A DNA stretch of 64,000 nucleotides, from positions 310,001 through 374,000 of the forward strand of contig NZ_FMDN01000003.1 of assembly GCF_900090245.1 (NCBI RefSeq), given 5' to 3'. How positions within the stretch are numbered: the stretch's first letter is position 1; every line of letters begins with the position of its first letter. Of this stretch, positions 43,181 through 51,701 are shown piece by piece. The notes under the pieces were generated by a model, which was not told the DNA's origin, searched no databases, and worked only from the letters and a program-made list of their open reading frames with translations. The position numbers were made by a program, and so were the translations under genes. The DNA comes from Micromonospora halophytica (GTDB lineage: Bacteria > Actinomycetota > Actinomycetes > Mycobacteriales > Micromonosporaceae).

Positions 43181-44413
43181 TCACCAGGTGCCGTCGTCGT
43201 GGACCCGCCGTGGGGCCAGGCCGAGCAGCAGCGTGGTCAGCGCGGCGTCGATGTCGTCACCGAGGAACCACTCGCCGGCCTGGTCGAGGGCGAAGATCCT
43301 GCCCCGCTCGTCGACCGCGAGGATGCTGTCCTGGCGTTCGGAGCCGATCGGGAAGAGCCGGACGCCGAGGACGGCGCCGAAGTCGGCGAGCGTGTCGGCG
43401 GTGTACGCGGCTCGTAGCGGATTGGTGTCGAAGAGGCGAACCCACACCTCCTGCCCCGGCCGCCGGCGGAATGTTCCGATCGCCGGGAAGTCCAGGAAGA
43501 CGCGTTCGGCGGCCGGGAACGGCTCATGGCGATGCGTCGGTCCTAGCACTTCGCAGGTTTCGGCAATGGCACCGTCGGCCATGGCCCAGTTCAAAGGATT
43601 CTGGTCCCATCCCGCGTCGGCCAGAGCTTGGGCCACCTCATGAGGAAAGCGGTCGGGAACCGGAATCTGCCGCCTGAGAGCAGGAGGTTCCGTGATCGCC
43701 CCTAGCTCTCCCCATGGAAGAGGGCCGAGACGGACAAGAGCGGTCGTGCACGACTCGCACAGGTTCTCCGTCCTGCCACCGGCCGGGTCGCCGGGCTCCC
43801 GAACGCGGAAGACCTCCAGTCTGCCGCTAGCCAGCAGAGACCTGGCTTCTTCTGCTGTCAGTGGTGGCTTACCAACGGCGGCGCGGCGGTGGTCGTAATC
43901 GTGAAGGACGTCGGAGACGACGATCAGTTCGGCGTGGCGGTCCCCGCCCCGGACCAGGTGCCCGGGCGGCAGTTCGTCCAGGTAGGCGCGGACCAGCGGG
44001 TGGTGATGCAGATCGATGTCGCCCTTGGCGCCCTGCGCCACGTACGTCCGGCCGTCGACGGTGAGATGGGCGACCGTGGCCGGAGTCGGCAGCCGACGGA
44101 TCTCGCGGAGCAACTGGCTCGCCGGATCGACGGTGCGCGGCGCGGGCGTGCCGGTGGGGCGACTGCGGCGGTACATCTGCTCGACTGCGGTGGCCGGCAC
44201 CCGCGGCCAGGTGGAGACCACGCCGGTCTCCTTGTCGACCACCGTGGTCGGCAGGTCGCCAGGGACGGTGTCGACCTCCGGGGCCACGACCGACCTGATG
44301 ACGTAGCCCAGATCGAACTCGTCGACCCGGGGCCGGCATTCGTGCCCGAGGCGCTCGGAGTCGCGGCGGGCCCACACCGTGGCGAGCTGCTCGGCCTGCT
44401 GGCGATCGATCAC
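43181..44413 (-). CDS. YwqJ-type deaminase fused to a SUKH-3 immunity domain
   Basis: 410 residues. Residues about 1-75 (RPRVDEFDLGYVIRSVVAPE, VVDKETGVVSTWP) resemble an Imm35/YrhB-like domain. Residues about 85-235 look like a YwqJ-related putative deaminase: LTVDGRTYVAQGAKGDIDLH, zinc motif H160-A-E162, then C219-E-S-C222. Residues 255-400 match SUKH-3 (EVAQALADAGWD, LADFGAVLG, RLFPIGSERQDSILAVDE). Deaminase toxins act on nucleic acids in this superfamily; SUKH domains neutralise toxins. Whether this protein is toxin, immunity protein or both is open. Start GTG 44413; divergent from the toxin operon. Confidence 0.8.
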   Translation of the reverse strand: MIDRQQAEQLATVWARRDSERLGHECRPRVDEFDLGYVIRSVVAPEVDTVPGDLPTTVVDKETGVVSTWPRVPATAVEQMYRRSRPTGTPAPRTVDPASQLLREIRRLPTPATVAHLTVDGRTYVAQGAKGDIDLHHHPLVRAYLDELPPGHLVRGGDRHAELIVVSDVLHDYDHRRAAVGKPPLTAEEARSLLASGRLEVFRVREPGDPAGGRTENLCESCTTALVRLGPLPWGELGAITEPPALRRQIPVPDRFPHEVAQALADAGWDQNPLNWAMADGAIAETCEVLGPTHRHEPFPAAERVFLDFPAIGTFRRRPGQEVWVRLFDTNPLRAAYTADTLADFGAVLGVRLFPIGSERQDSILAVDERGRIFALDQAGEWFLGDDIDAALTTLLLGLAPRRVHDDGTW

Positions 44414-44495
44414 GAGGCTGAAACTACCGGACCCTCACGATTCCGTGGCGCCCGGTATGGTTCGCCTGACTGAACGTGACCGGGGGAGGGTGGCG

Positions 44496-44921
44496 TTGGC
44501 CGAAAGTGTCGACCGGGAGGCCAATCGCGCGCTCCGGGCGCGGTTCGACGAGATCCACGGGCAGTACCAGCGGCTCCGGTCCGGTCTGGACGAACTGCAG
44601 ACGAAGCTGGCACAACTGCGGGTCACCGAACGCTCCGACGACGGTCAGGTGACCGCGACCGTGGGAGCCCGAGGCGAGCTGATCTCGGTGGAACTCCACC
44701 CCAGCGTCTTCCACGACCGCGACGCCAAGGCGCTGAGTCGGAAGATCACCCTGACGGTGCACCGGGCCACCGCGACCGCCGCCACCACCACCCAGGAACT
44801 CGTCGCCGGTTACCTGCCGGCCGGGTCGGGGTCGGTGGAGTTCCTGCGTACCGGCGACTTTGGGGCGCTGTTGGGCCGGGCCGACGCGGTGTTCCGAGGC
44901 GAGGGGGAGCGGCGTGGCTGA
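44496..44921 (+). CDS. YbaB/EbfC-like small protein of the toxin operon
   Basis: 141 residues from TTG 44496, preceded by GGGGAGG (44483-44489). Layout is that of YbaB-type proteins: an N-terminal helix ([20 protein letters not shown]), a central two-strand region with [20 protein letters not shown] and a second helix ([20 protein letters not shown]). In actinobacteria such proteins often precede WXG100 substrates and large toxins, perhaps as dimeric partners or secretion chaperones. ATG 44457 is an alternative start without a ribosome site. Stop overlaps the next start. Confidence 0.82.
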   Translation: MAESVDREANRALRARFDEIHGQYQRLRSGLDELQTKLAQLRVTERSDDGQVTATVGARGELISVELHPSVFHDRDAKALSRKITLTVHRATATAATTTQELVAGYLPAGSGSVEFLRTGDFGALLGRADAVFRGEGERRG

Positions 44922-45258
44922 GGGACAGCTCTGGCTCGACCCGGACCGGGCCCGCCGGGGCGGCAAGGACCTCCACCTCGCCGGCGAGACGGTCGGCAGC
45001 CGGCGGAAGGAGATCGGTGGCCGGATCGCGGCGGCGAGCGCCCAGCGGCCCTGGGGCCGCGACGACATCGGGGCCGCGTTCGAGAAGAGCTACCGGGGCT
45101 ACGAGGAGACGCTGCTGCGCGCCTGGGAGGGCCTCGGCCGTTCAGTGGCCGGGCTCGGCGCGGACGTGGTCACCTCCGTCGAGGCCACCGTGAACACCGA
45201 CACCGCGAGCGGCCGGCGCCTCGACGGAGTCGCCGGCCGGCACGACTACCGGCGCTGA
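44914..45258 (+). CDS. WXG100-like small secreted helical protein
   Basis: 114 residues from GTG 44914, overlapping the upstream stop. Two long amphipathic helices flank a turn ([16 protein letters not shown]), the EsxA/CFP-10-like pattern; the canonical W-x-G is replaced by W-G. It probably forms a pair with the N-terminal domain of the large toxin or with the YbaB-like protein and takes part in type VII secretion. No ESX ATPase genes are in this window. Stop is 17 bases before the toxin start. Confidence 0.78.
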   Translation: MAEGQLWLDPDRARRGGKDLHLAGETVGSRRKEIGGRIAAASAQRPWGRDDIGAAFEKSYRGYEETLLRAWEGLGRSVAGLGADVVTSVEATVNTDTASGRRLDGVAGRHDYRR

Positions 45259-45275
45259 CCTGCGGAGGACCAGGC

Positions 45276-48200
45276 GTGAGCATCCTGCCGAGCCCGATTC
45301 CGCATCCGCTCCAGTACAGCCCCTGGGACCTGCCGGGCTGGGTCTACGAGGCGTTTGACTGGGTCATCGGGGTGGAGTGGCCCGAAGGCGACGAGCGCGC
45401 CGTCTGGGACCTCGCCGACCAGTGGTACGCGGTGGCCTCGACGCTGACCGGTCCCCGGGACGACGCGATCACCGCCGCCGCCGAGGTGCGCAGCGGGTAC
45501 GGCGGTGTCGGTCTGGTGGCCGAGGCGTTCGACACGGCCTGGCGGCGGGTGGCCGAGGGCGACGACGCTCCGCTGGCGGTCCTGCTCGCGGTCAGCAGCG
45601 ACCTGGGCCGGCTCGTCGAGGAGTGCGGTTGCGACATCGAGGGCGCCAAGCTGGAAGTCTGGATCGAGCTGGGCATCCTCGTCGTCGAGCTGATCTCGCT
45701 GGCCGTGGCGGCGGTGCTGACCGCAGGCGCGGCGTCGCCGGCCGCCGCAGCGGCGATCACCGCCACCCGGGTCCTGGTCCAGCAGATCTTCAAGCGCCTG
45801 CTGGCTCAGCTCGCGAAGAAGGAGCTCAAGGCCGGCCTGAAGGAGGCCGGGGAGCGGGCCGCCAAGCAGGTGACGAAGGACGGCATGCGGGGGCTCGGCA
45901 AACGTTCCCTCAAGGGCGGGTTGGAGGAGGCGGCGGAGGAGTCCGGGATCAACCTCGCCACGCAGGCGTACCAGAACACCACCGGGCGACGCGACGGCCT
46001 GGACATGGCCGACCTGGGCGCGTCGGCCGTCGGTGGCCTGGCCGGTGGCGCGGTGGCGCCCCTGGCCGGGCTGGGACGGCACGCCCAGGGCCGGGGCGGG
46101 CGGATCGCCGAGCACTTCGGTCGGGAGATGACCGGCGAGACGATGGCGGAAGGGGCGGCGAGCCTGGCGACCGGCCAGGGCACGCTGTCGCTGGAGGACG
46201 CGGCCAGGGCTGCCGTCTCCGGTGCCACCGGCTCCGCGACCGGCCAGGCGGACGCGGCGCTGCGTGCCCGCCTCGACAGCCAGTTGGGCGCGCTCGCCGC
46301 GCCTGTTCCATCAATGGACCTACCGCCTGCGCCACCAGTGACGGCTGTAAGCGAGGTTCCCTCCCCTCGGAGCGCACCAGACGTTGATGCGGACACGTCC
46401 ACGCCGACCGTGTCGAGCGCTGGTGTCGCTTCCGCAGGCGTCCACGACAGCCCGGTGTCCGCCATGCAGCCTGACCCGGCTGCTGCCGCCACGAGGGGCG
46501 CGTCGCCCGCTCTAGTCGAGGACCTGGGATCGACGGCAAACGCTGCCGTGTCGCTCGGCACTGTTGGCGCCGACGGTTCGACCGGGAGCGACTCCAGCTC
46601 GGCCAGCCCGACGCTTTCCTCGGTGGCCGAGCGTCTGTCGTCGCTTCCGCACCAGCCGGTCGACATGCCGGCGACGGCGGGTCAGTCGACAGCCCAACAG
46701 ATGGCTACGGCCACCATGGCGACAGCCGGCCCGGTGACCCCTGCACCCGCGACGTCGTCCGCGACGGCAATGGTCTCTGGCAGCGTGGGGGTATCCGCGA
46801 CTTCGGTCTCATCCGCCGGTGTGGCGGCCGGGGGCACATCGTTAACCGGCGGCACACCACCTCTCGATTCGCAGAACGGTCGTGCCTGGACAGCGGCGTT
46901 CCATACACCGGTGGCGGCACCCCACTCCGCTGCCTCGACCGCCGCTGCACCCTCCCATCCAGGGCAGTCTTCGGAGATCGGTGCGGATTCGACACCGAAG
47001 CCGGCCGGCGCGACGACGGAGCGAAACGGCGACGCCAGCACGGCACGGAAGCTGAACCGCTTCCCCGAGCTGGAGGTACTGGCCCCAAAAACGGCGGCCC
47101 CGCCACCGTCCGACGTGCCGCCTCCCGTGTCGCCCTCGCTGGGCCCTGGCAATGAGGAACCTCGTCCGAGGACGCCGGAATGGTATGCCGCCAAGTGGGC
47201 CGCTGAACGTGAAGCTCTGGAGCGGCGCCGCTACCAGGGCTACTTCGAGTCGCAACGCGCTTGGTACGAAGACAGGCGGCGAAGGGATCTGGCGGCTCAT
47301 CTTCTGCAATCAGCAAGTCACTACCTCGACCGAGCGCGGTGGTTGAAACGACGCGCACGCCAACTGGTCGAGGCAGGCCTGACGCTCCGCGCTGAGCACA
47401 TGTTCAAGGCCAGCAGCGTCGCGGAGCGGGACTCGTACGATTTCACCGACTGGGCGGACGCGGTTCGGGACGGCAGGGTCGTGCCGGAGCAGGTTGTCAT
47501 TGACGATCCAGCCGACTTCCAGCGGATCAACGATGACGTCGCCGAGTTGGCTATCGGTGCGGTGGAGACGAGTGACCGGTCGGCGTTGACCTGGGACGAC
47601 CACCCACCACCGATCGACCGATCCCGTCCCTACGGGCGGTGGGGCGGTCTGCGACCGCCGCTCGCGTTGCATCAGACCGACCTCGAACGGGCGATGCCGC
47701 GCAACGCCGACGGCAGCGTCGTGCGTACCGCCGACCCACGGCAGGGCGGGTGGTTCGCGCTTGCCAACGACGGAGGATCGCAGGCCGACCCCACCCGGGG
47801 CATCAACTGCCTCGACTGCACGCTGTCGCTCTACGACACCTGGATGCACGGCCGGCCGCGCGTCTCCGCGCCGCGTACCTTCGACGGCTACACCGACGGC
47901 GACATCTCACGGCCGATCATGGGCGAGCAGGGCGGCCCTGGCCGGGTGGAGGAGGTGACCGGCGGGCGCTTCCAGAGGCTCATGGCGATCCCCGAACACG
48001 AGGAGTGGAACCCGAGCCTGACGCGCCACGCCGTCAACCGCCGTTTCGACAACCTCCAGTACCAGTTGCAACTCGGTGGCCACGGCAGCTACGCCTTCCT
48101 CATCACCGAGTGGGAGAGCGGAGGCTCGCACGCCTGGGTCGCGCTCAACCAGAACGGCACCATCCTCTACCTCGATCCGCAGAGCGGCGCGGTCCGTGAC

Positions 48201-49706
48201 CAGCCGCTGTACGGGCACGCTGGGGTGGCCCACGAGGACAACGTTGTCGGCATCGACGTGCTGATACTCGGTGGGGACGGGCGGCCGATGCCACTTGGCG
48301 GGCTGGCCCGTGGACGGTTCAGCGCCCTACCGGACCTGCCCGACTATCCGTCGGTGCCGGACGAACTGGCGGGAGCCGGGGACCCGTACCTGAACCGCCT
48401 GTATCTGCTCGACGGACCGGGCTCCGCTGCACCAGTGTCTGGTTCAGAGGGAGAACCCTTTCCTGGTGTTCCACCTGCCCCGCTTCCGAGTCGAGGCGAA
48501 CCGAACGCCGACCAGGAGGTGCTGCGGCGGGAGCGGGATCGGGCCGTGGCGAATCGGCTCTCCACTGGAGCATCACCACGCGACGCCATAGCAGTCAGCC
48601 GGGATCTCGGCCAGGTCTTCCTCGCTGGGATCACGCCTGCGGAGGTTGCGGCACATCTCGACGTCCCGACGCTGCGGCGGCTTGTCCCGCATCTTGACGA
48701 GGCGGCGGCCAAGGATGTGGCTCGGTTCTTCGCCGACCCACAAGTCAGGCACATGCTGGACGACACCTGGCGGGCGCCGCCACGCGGGGAACCGATGCTC
48801 GCCGAGGTGCTGGTCCGCCAACTGACCCGGCAGCCTGACCTCGTACGTATGGTCCTCGACACACCCGAGTTGGCGTACTCGCTCACGGCTCGACCGGTGA
48901 CGCTGCATCACCTCGCCGGGCACCAGCAGGCGATCAATGTCCTCGGTTCGGTGCTCGATGGAATCACTGAACAGGGTGCGGCCGCGATCGTAGCTGGAAA
49001 TCCGCCCCTGCCTGCTCCGACGCCGCTGTCGGACGACCATCGCCAGATCAGTGCCAGCGTCGAGGCGGACGGGGAGAACGTCAGGCAGCCAGGGTTCGAC
49101 CGGAGCCGGCTGGGTGATGCTGCTTACTGCAGCGCCTACCTTGACGATCTATATGCATCGGCCGCCGTCGCCCAGGCGGAACTCAACAGGCTCGCGCAAG
49201 AGCTGGCGTGCGTCGATGACGAGGTTGTCGGCCGCCCCGGCTGGCGTCTGAAGCCCAAGGACCGTCGGCGGGCCGAAGACAAGATCGAGAAGTATCGAGG
49301 TGATGCCGCGAAGCTGATCGACCTGGCTGCGGCAAAGGTGGAGTTCCAGTCGCTGGATCAGGTGTACGCAGCACTCAGTCGTCTGAGGGATCACCCTGGC
49401 GTGCGCATCGTGCGGTACGAGGATAGGTTCGTTGTCCCGCAGGACAGTGGCTATCGTGACATTCAGCTCGTCCTTGAGATGTCGAACGGGCATCTCGCGG
49501 AGTTCAGGCTGCACCTCGCCGTCCTCGACGAGGTTGCGGGCTGGGAGCATGCGCTGTTTGAGGTACGTCGTGACCTCAAGAGCCTTGCTCGCAAGGAGAA
49601 CCGGGCCCTTTCTGTTATGGAGAAAGCGATCGCCGAGAGGATCCTGCGACATGAGCAGCAGTTGTTTTGGCGTGCGTTGCTCTCGACGTACGAGGAGATG
49701 CCTTGA
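45276..49706 (+). CDS. large polymorphic toxin with glutamine-deamidase and RelA/SpoT-like domains
   Basis: 1476 residues from GTG 45276. Order: WXG100/PPE-like N-terminal helical domain (about 1-125); hydrophobic segment (130-172); Gly/Ala-rich helical part (to 340); Ser/Thr/Pro-rich linker (343-620); charged helical part (627-745); papain-fold Tox-PL deamidase (about 830-985) with C845 in GINCLDC, H952 in SHAWVAL and D967 in YLDPQSG; a helical pre-toxin segment (TLHHLAGHQQAINVLGSVL); then a C-terminal RelA/SpoT-like domain (about 1310-1430) with KPKDRRRAEDKI from K1326, LIDLAAAKV (D1349), SGYRDIQL from S1391 and E1409 in AEFRLHL. Such proteins are exported by type VII systems and injure rival cells. 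Two toxin domains in one chain is unusual. Confidence 0.88.
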   Translation: MSILPSPIPHPLQYSPWDLPGWVYEAFDWVIGVEWPEGDERAVWDLADQWYAVASTLTGPRDDAITAAAEVRSGYGGVGLVAEAFDTAWRRVAEGDDAPLAVLLAVSSDLGRLVEECGCDIEGAKLEVWIELGILVVELISLAVAAVLTAGAASPAAAAAITATRVLVQQIFKRLLAQLAKKELKAGLKEAGERAAKQVTKDGMRGLGKRSLKGGLEEAAEESGINLATQAYQNTTGRRDGLDMADLGASAVGGLAGGAVAPLAGLGRHAQGRGGRIAEHFGREMTGETMAEGAASLATGQGTLSLEDAARAAVSGATGSATGQADAALRARLDSQLGALAAPVPSMDLPPAPPVTAVSEVPSPRSAPDVDADTSTPTVSSAGVASAGVHDSPVSAMQPDPAAAATRGASPALVEDLGSTANAAVSLGTVGADGSTGSDSSSASPTLSSVAERLSSLPHQPVDMPATAGQSTAQQMATATMATAGPVTPAPATSSATAMVSGSVGVSATSVSSAGVAAGGTSLTGGTPPLDSQNGRAWTAAFHTPVAAPHSAASTAAAPSHPGQSSEIGADSTPKPAGATTERNGDASTARKLNRFPELEVLAPKTAAPPPSDVPPPVSPSLGPGNEEPRPRTPEWYAAKWAAEREALERRRYQGYFESQRAWYEDRRRRDLAAHLLQSASHYLDRARWLKRRARQLVEAGLTLRAEHMFKASSVAERDSYDFTDWADAVRDGRVVPEQVVIDDPADFQRINDDVAELAIGAVETSDRSALTWDDHPPPIDRSRPYGRWGGLRPPLALHQTDLERAMPRNADGSVVRTADPRQGGWFALANDGGSQADPTRGINCLDCTLSLYDTWMHGRPRVSAPRTFDGYTDGDISRPIMGEQGGPGRVEEVTGGRFQRLMAIPEHEEWNPSLTRHAVNRRFDNLQYQLQLGGHGSYAFLITEWESGGSHAWVALNQNGTILYLDPQSGAVRDQPLYGHAGVAHEDNVVGIDVLILGGDGRPMPLGGLARGRFSALPDLPDYPSVPDELAGAGDPYLNRLYLLDGPGSAAPVSGSEGEPFPGVPPAPLPSRGEPNADQEVLRRERDRAVANRLSTGASPRDAIAVSRDLGQVFLAGITPAEVAAHLDVPTLRRLVPHLDEAAAKDVARFFADPQVRHMLDDTWRAPPRGEPMLAEVLVRQLTRQPDLVRMVLDTPELAYSLTARPVTLHHLAGHQQAINVLGSVLDGITEQGAAAIVAGNPPLPAPTPLSDDHRQISASVEADGENVRQPGFDRSRLGDAAYCSAYLDDLYASAAVAQAELNRLAQELACVDDEVVGRPGWRLKPKDRRRAEDKIEKYRGDAAKLIDLAAAKVEFQSLDQVYAALSRLRDHPGVRIVRYEDRFVVPQDSGYRDIQLVLEMSNGHLAEFRLHLAVLDEVAGWEHALFEVRRDLKSLARKENRALSVMEKAIAERILRHEQQLFWRALLSTYEEMP

Positions 49707-50140
49707 CTAGTGGTGCGCCAGGTCTGGTGCTGCCTTCCTACTACTCTTACTACGACTCGCCCGTCAAATTGTTGGCGACGCGTGACGGCGGTGTGTGCGT
49801 ATGGCGCGTTTCGCGCGACGACGGCGGGTGGCGCGAGGAGAACGACCTTTTCGAAGAGGTTTCCTTCGCCCGTGGTGGGGAGATATTCAAGCGCACCCCG
49901 GCGGAATTCGTCCAGGATGTCGAGCGCTACCGTGCCGACCATCTTACTGGAACTGGTCCGGTATTCGCACTCTATGAGACGGTTAATGCGATCATCGATG
50001 CCAGCAGGCGGGAGGGGAGATCGCTGACATTGGAGGAGCGAGCTCTCATCGCCGGCATCCGACGCAGGACCTTCGTGATGTTCGAGGACCAGTTGCGAAA
50101 TTTCGGTGACCGAGCAGCGGATCCTGGTATTGCCGCCTAA
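49703..50140 (+). CDS. candidate immunity protein for the C-terminal toxin domain
   Basis: 145 residues from TTG 49703, which overlaps the toxin stop (TTGA); GAGGAG lies 6 bases ahead, supporting this rare start. The protein is charged, with no signal peptide or membrane segment; it reads LPSYYSYYDSPVKLLATRDG, GGWREENDLFEEVSFARGGE and a helical C-terminal half (VNAIIDASRREGRSLTLEER). No family was recognised. Position directly after, and coupled to, the toxin is the classical place of an immunity gene. GC is visibly lower than in the surroundings, as is common for horizontally exchanged toxin tips. Confidence 0.75.
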   Translation: MTSGAPGLVLPSYYSYYDSPVKLLATRDGGVCVWRVSRDDGGWREENDLFEEVSFARGGEIFKRTPAEFVQDVERYRADHLTGTGPVFALYETVNAIIDASRREGRSLTLEERALIAGIRRRTFVMFEDQLRNFGDRAADPGIAA

Positions 50141-50522
50141 CCCTGCTCGATGTCGACCAGTCCCCGGACCTGGGCGTCAAGACAGCCGGGGCGACCTGAG
50201 CACCTCGCTACGCGAGCTGCTGGGTGCCCATGCTCGAGGAGCATGCCCCGTCAAAACGGGCACGCCGACCTGCTCCGGGAACGGATCGACGGCTGCGTCG
50301 ACCAGTGACCGGGTGGTCCGCTCGCCCTGGCCGGCGGGCGCTCTTCGGCGGCGATCCGCAGCCTCGTCAGTTGCGCGTGGAGATCGGCTTCCGGGTGTCG
50401 CGGGGTACCGCGCTCGGATTGAGCCACATTTGCGCTCACGTCGGAAGCTTCTCCCGCGCCGGCCCGGGAGCGCGGCTCAACAGGCGCGACACCAGCTTGC
50501 AGCGGCCAAATAGGATCAAGTG
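50141..50522. other. non-coding stretch, possible gene remnants
   Basis: About 380 bases without a convincing gene. A small palindrome CATGCT/AGCATG (50229-50245) lies near the middle. One frame reads GHADLLRERIDGCVDQ followed by a stop at about 50305, resembling the helical end of a regulator, but no start or upstream continuation is present, so it may be a decayed fragment. Other open frames here look random. Confidence 0.5.
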
Positions 50523-50732
50523 ATGACGAGTTCCGAGAGCACGAAGCGGCAGTCCGCCGCCTGGGGGTTGGGCCTCCTCTTCGGCGTCGTCATCGGCCTG
50601 ACCGTGTTCCAGGACGCCTCGGGGGTGGCGTTCGGGATCGCGATCGGCGTCGCCTTTGCGGTCGCCTTCGGCGCCATGAGCAAGGGTGGTCGGGCAAAGG
50701 ACAGGTCGGGGATGGGCGACGTAACCCCGTGA
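50523..50732 (+). CDS. small membrane protein
   Basis: 69 residues with two hydrophobic segments ([19 protein letters not shown] at about 11-29 and [19 protein letters not shown] at about 34-52) and a charged tail. No function recognised. ATG 50523 was taken (GTG 50520 is in frame). The stop overlaps the endonuclease V start (GTGA at 50729), so the two are coupled. Confidence 0.7.
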   Translation: MTSSESTKRQSAAWGLGLLFGVVIGLTVFQDASGVAFGIAIGVAFAVAFGAMSKGGRAKDRSGMGDVTP

Positions 50733-51481
50733 CAGGTCATGCCAGCCGATCCGAAGATGTGTGTCAGAGCCAGGACCAGCCGCGCACGGTGGCCGAGGCG
50801 GTGGCCGTACAGGACCGGTTGCGACCGCTCGCCGACCTGGTCGGGCCGGGTCCGCTCCGGCCCGCGACGGTGGCCGGCCTCGACGTGGCGTACGCGGAGA
50901 GCGGTGACCTGCTCGCGGCGGCCGTGACCGTGCTCGACACCGCGACGCTCGCCGTGGTGGACCGGGCGGTCAGCGTGGGACGGCCGGCGTTCGGGTATGT
51001 GCCGGGGCTGTTCGCCTTCCGGGAACTGCCGGCGCTGCTGGCCGCGCTGGACCTGTTGACCACCCGTCCCGAGTTGCTGGTCTGCGACGGGCACGGGCTG
51101 GCTCACCCGCGTCGGTTCGGGCTGGCCTGCCACCTGGGCGTGGTCACCGGGTTGCCGGCGATCGGGGTGGGCAAGACCCCGCTGGTCGGGCAGTGGACCG
51201 AGCCGGCGCGGGAGCGGGGCGCCAGCGCACCGCTGGTGGACCGGGGCGAGACGGTGGGGCGGGTGCTGCGTACCCGCGACGGGGTGAAGCCGGTCTTCGT
51301 CAGCGTCGGGCACCGGATGAGTCTCGACAACGCCGTCGAGCAGGTGCTCGCCCTCACCCCGCGCTACCGGCTGCCGGAGACCACCCGTACCGCCGACCGG
51401 CTCTGCCGCGACGCCCTCGCCGCTGCCATTCCTGCCGCCGGACCGGGCGGTGCCGGCCTCGGACCGGGCGGCCCGGGCTGA
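50729..51481 (+). CDS. nfi: endonuclease V
   Basis: Cleaves DNA near deaminated bases such as inosine (hypoxanthine), starting alternative excision repair. 250 residues. Motifs: VAGLDVAY (metal-binding Asp), [17 protein letters not shown] (the conserved Y-x-P-G wedge region), [20 protein letters not shown] (second Asp) and GVGKTPLVG. The C-terminal 20 residues are a Gly/Pro tail. Coupled to the small membrane protein upstream by a four-base overlap. Confidence 0.94.
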   Translation: MTGHASRSEDVCQSQDQPRTVAEAVAVQDRLRPLADLVGPGPLRPATVAGLDVAYAESGDLLAAAVTVLDTATLAVVDRAVSVGRPAFGYVPGLFAFRELPALLAALDLLTTRPELLVCDGHGLAHPRRFGLACHLGVVTGLPAIGVGKTPLVGQWTEPARERGASAPLVDRGETVGRVLRTRDGVKPVFVSVGHRMSLDNAVEQVLALTPRYRLPETTRTADRLCRDALAAAIPAAGPGGAGLGPGGPG

Positions 51482-51701
51482 CGTCGGCACCGGACCGGGT
51501 GACGTCGGCACCGGCAACAGACGCGGCGCCGGCAGGCCGGGCGGCGCCGGCGAGCGGGCCGTTGCGCGGCTGGCGTGATTCAGGCCACGGCCGGCAGGGT
51601 AATGCCGCACACATGTGGAGCGTTCAATGAGCGGGGGACCCCCTGACCCGGTAGTAGCCTGACCGCCGGACCCCAGCGGGGGCAGAGACGGTGAGGTGGA
51701 G

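Noticed and set aside
50106..50513. A 135-codon plus-strand frame after the immunity candidate
   Set aside because: Overlaps the immunity gene end, has random Arg/Ser/Pro-rich composition, no ribosome site and competing frames; treated as non-coding or decayed.
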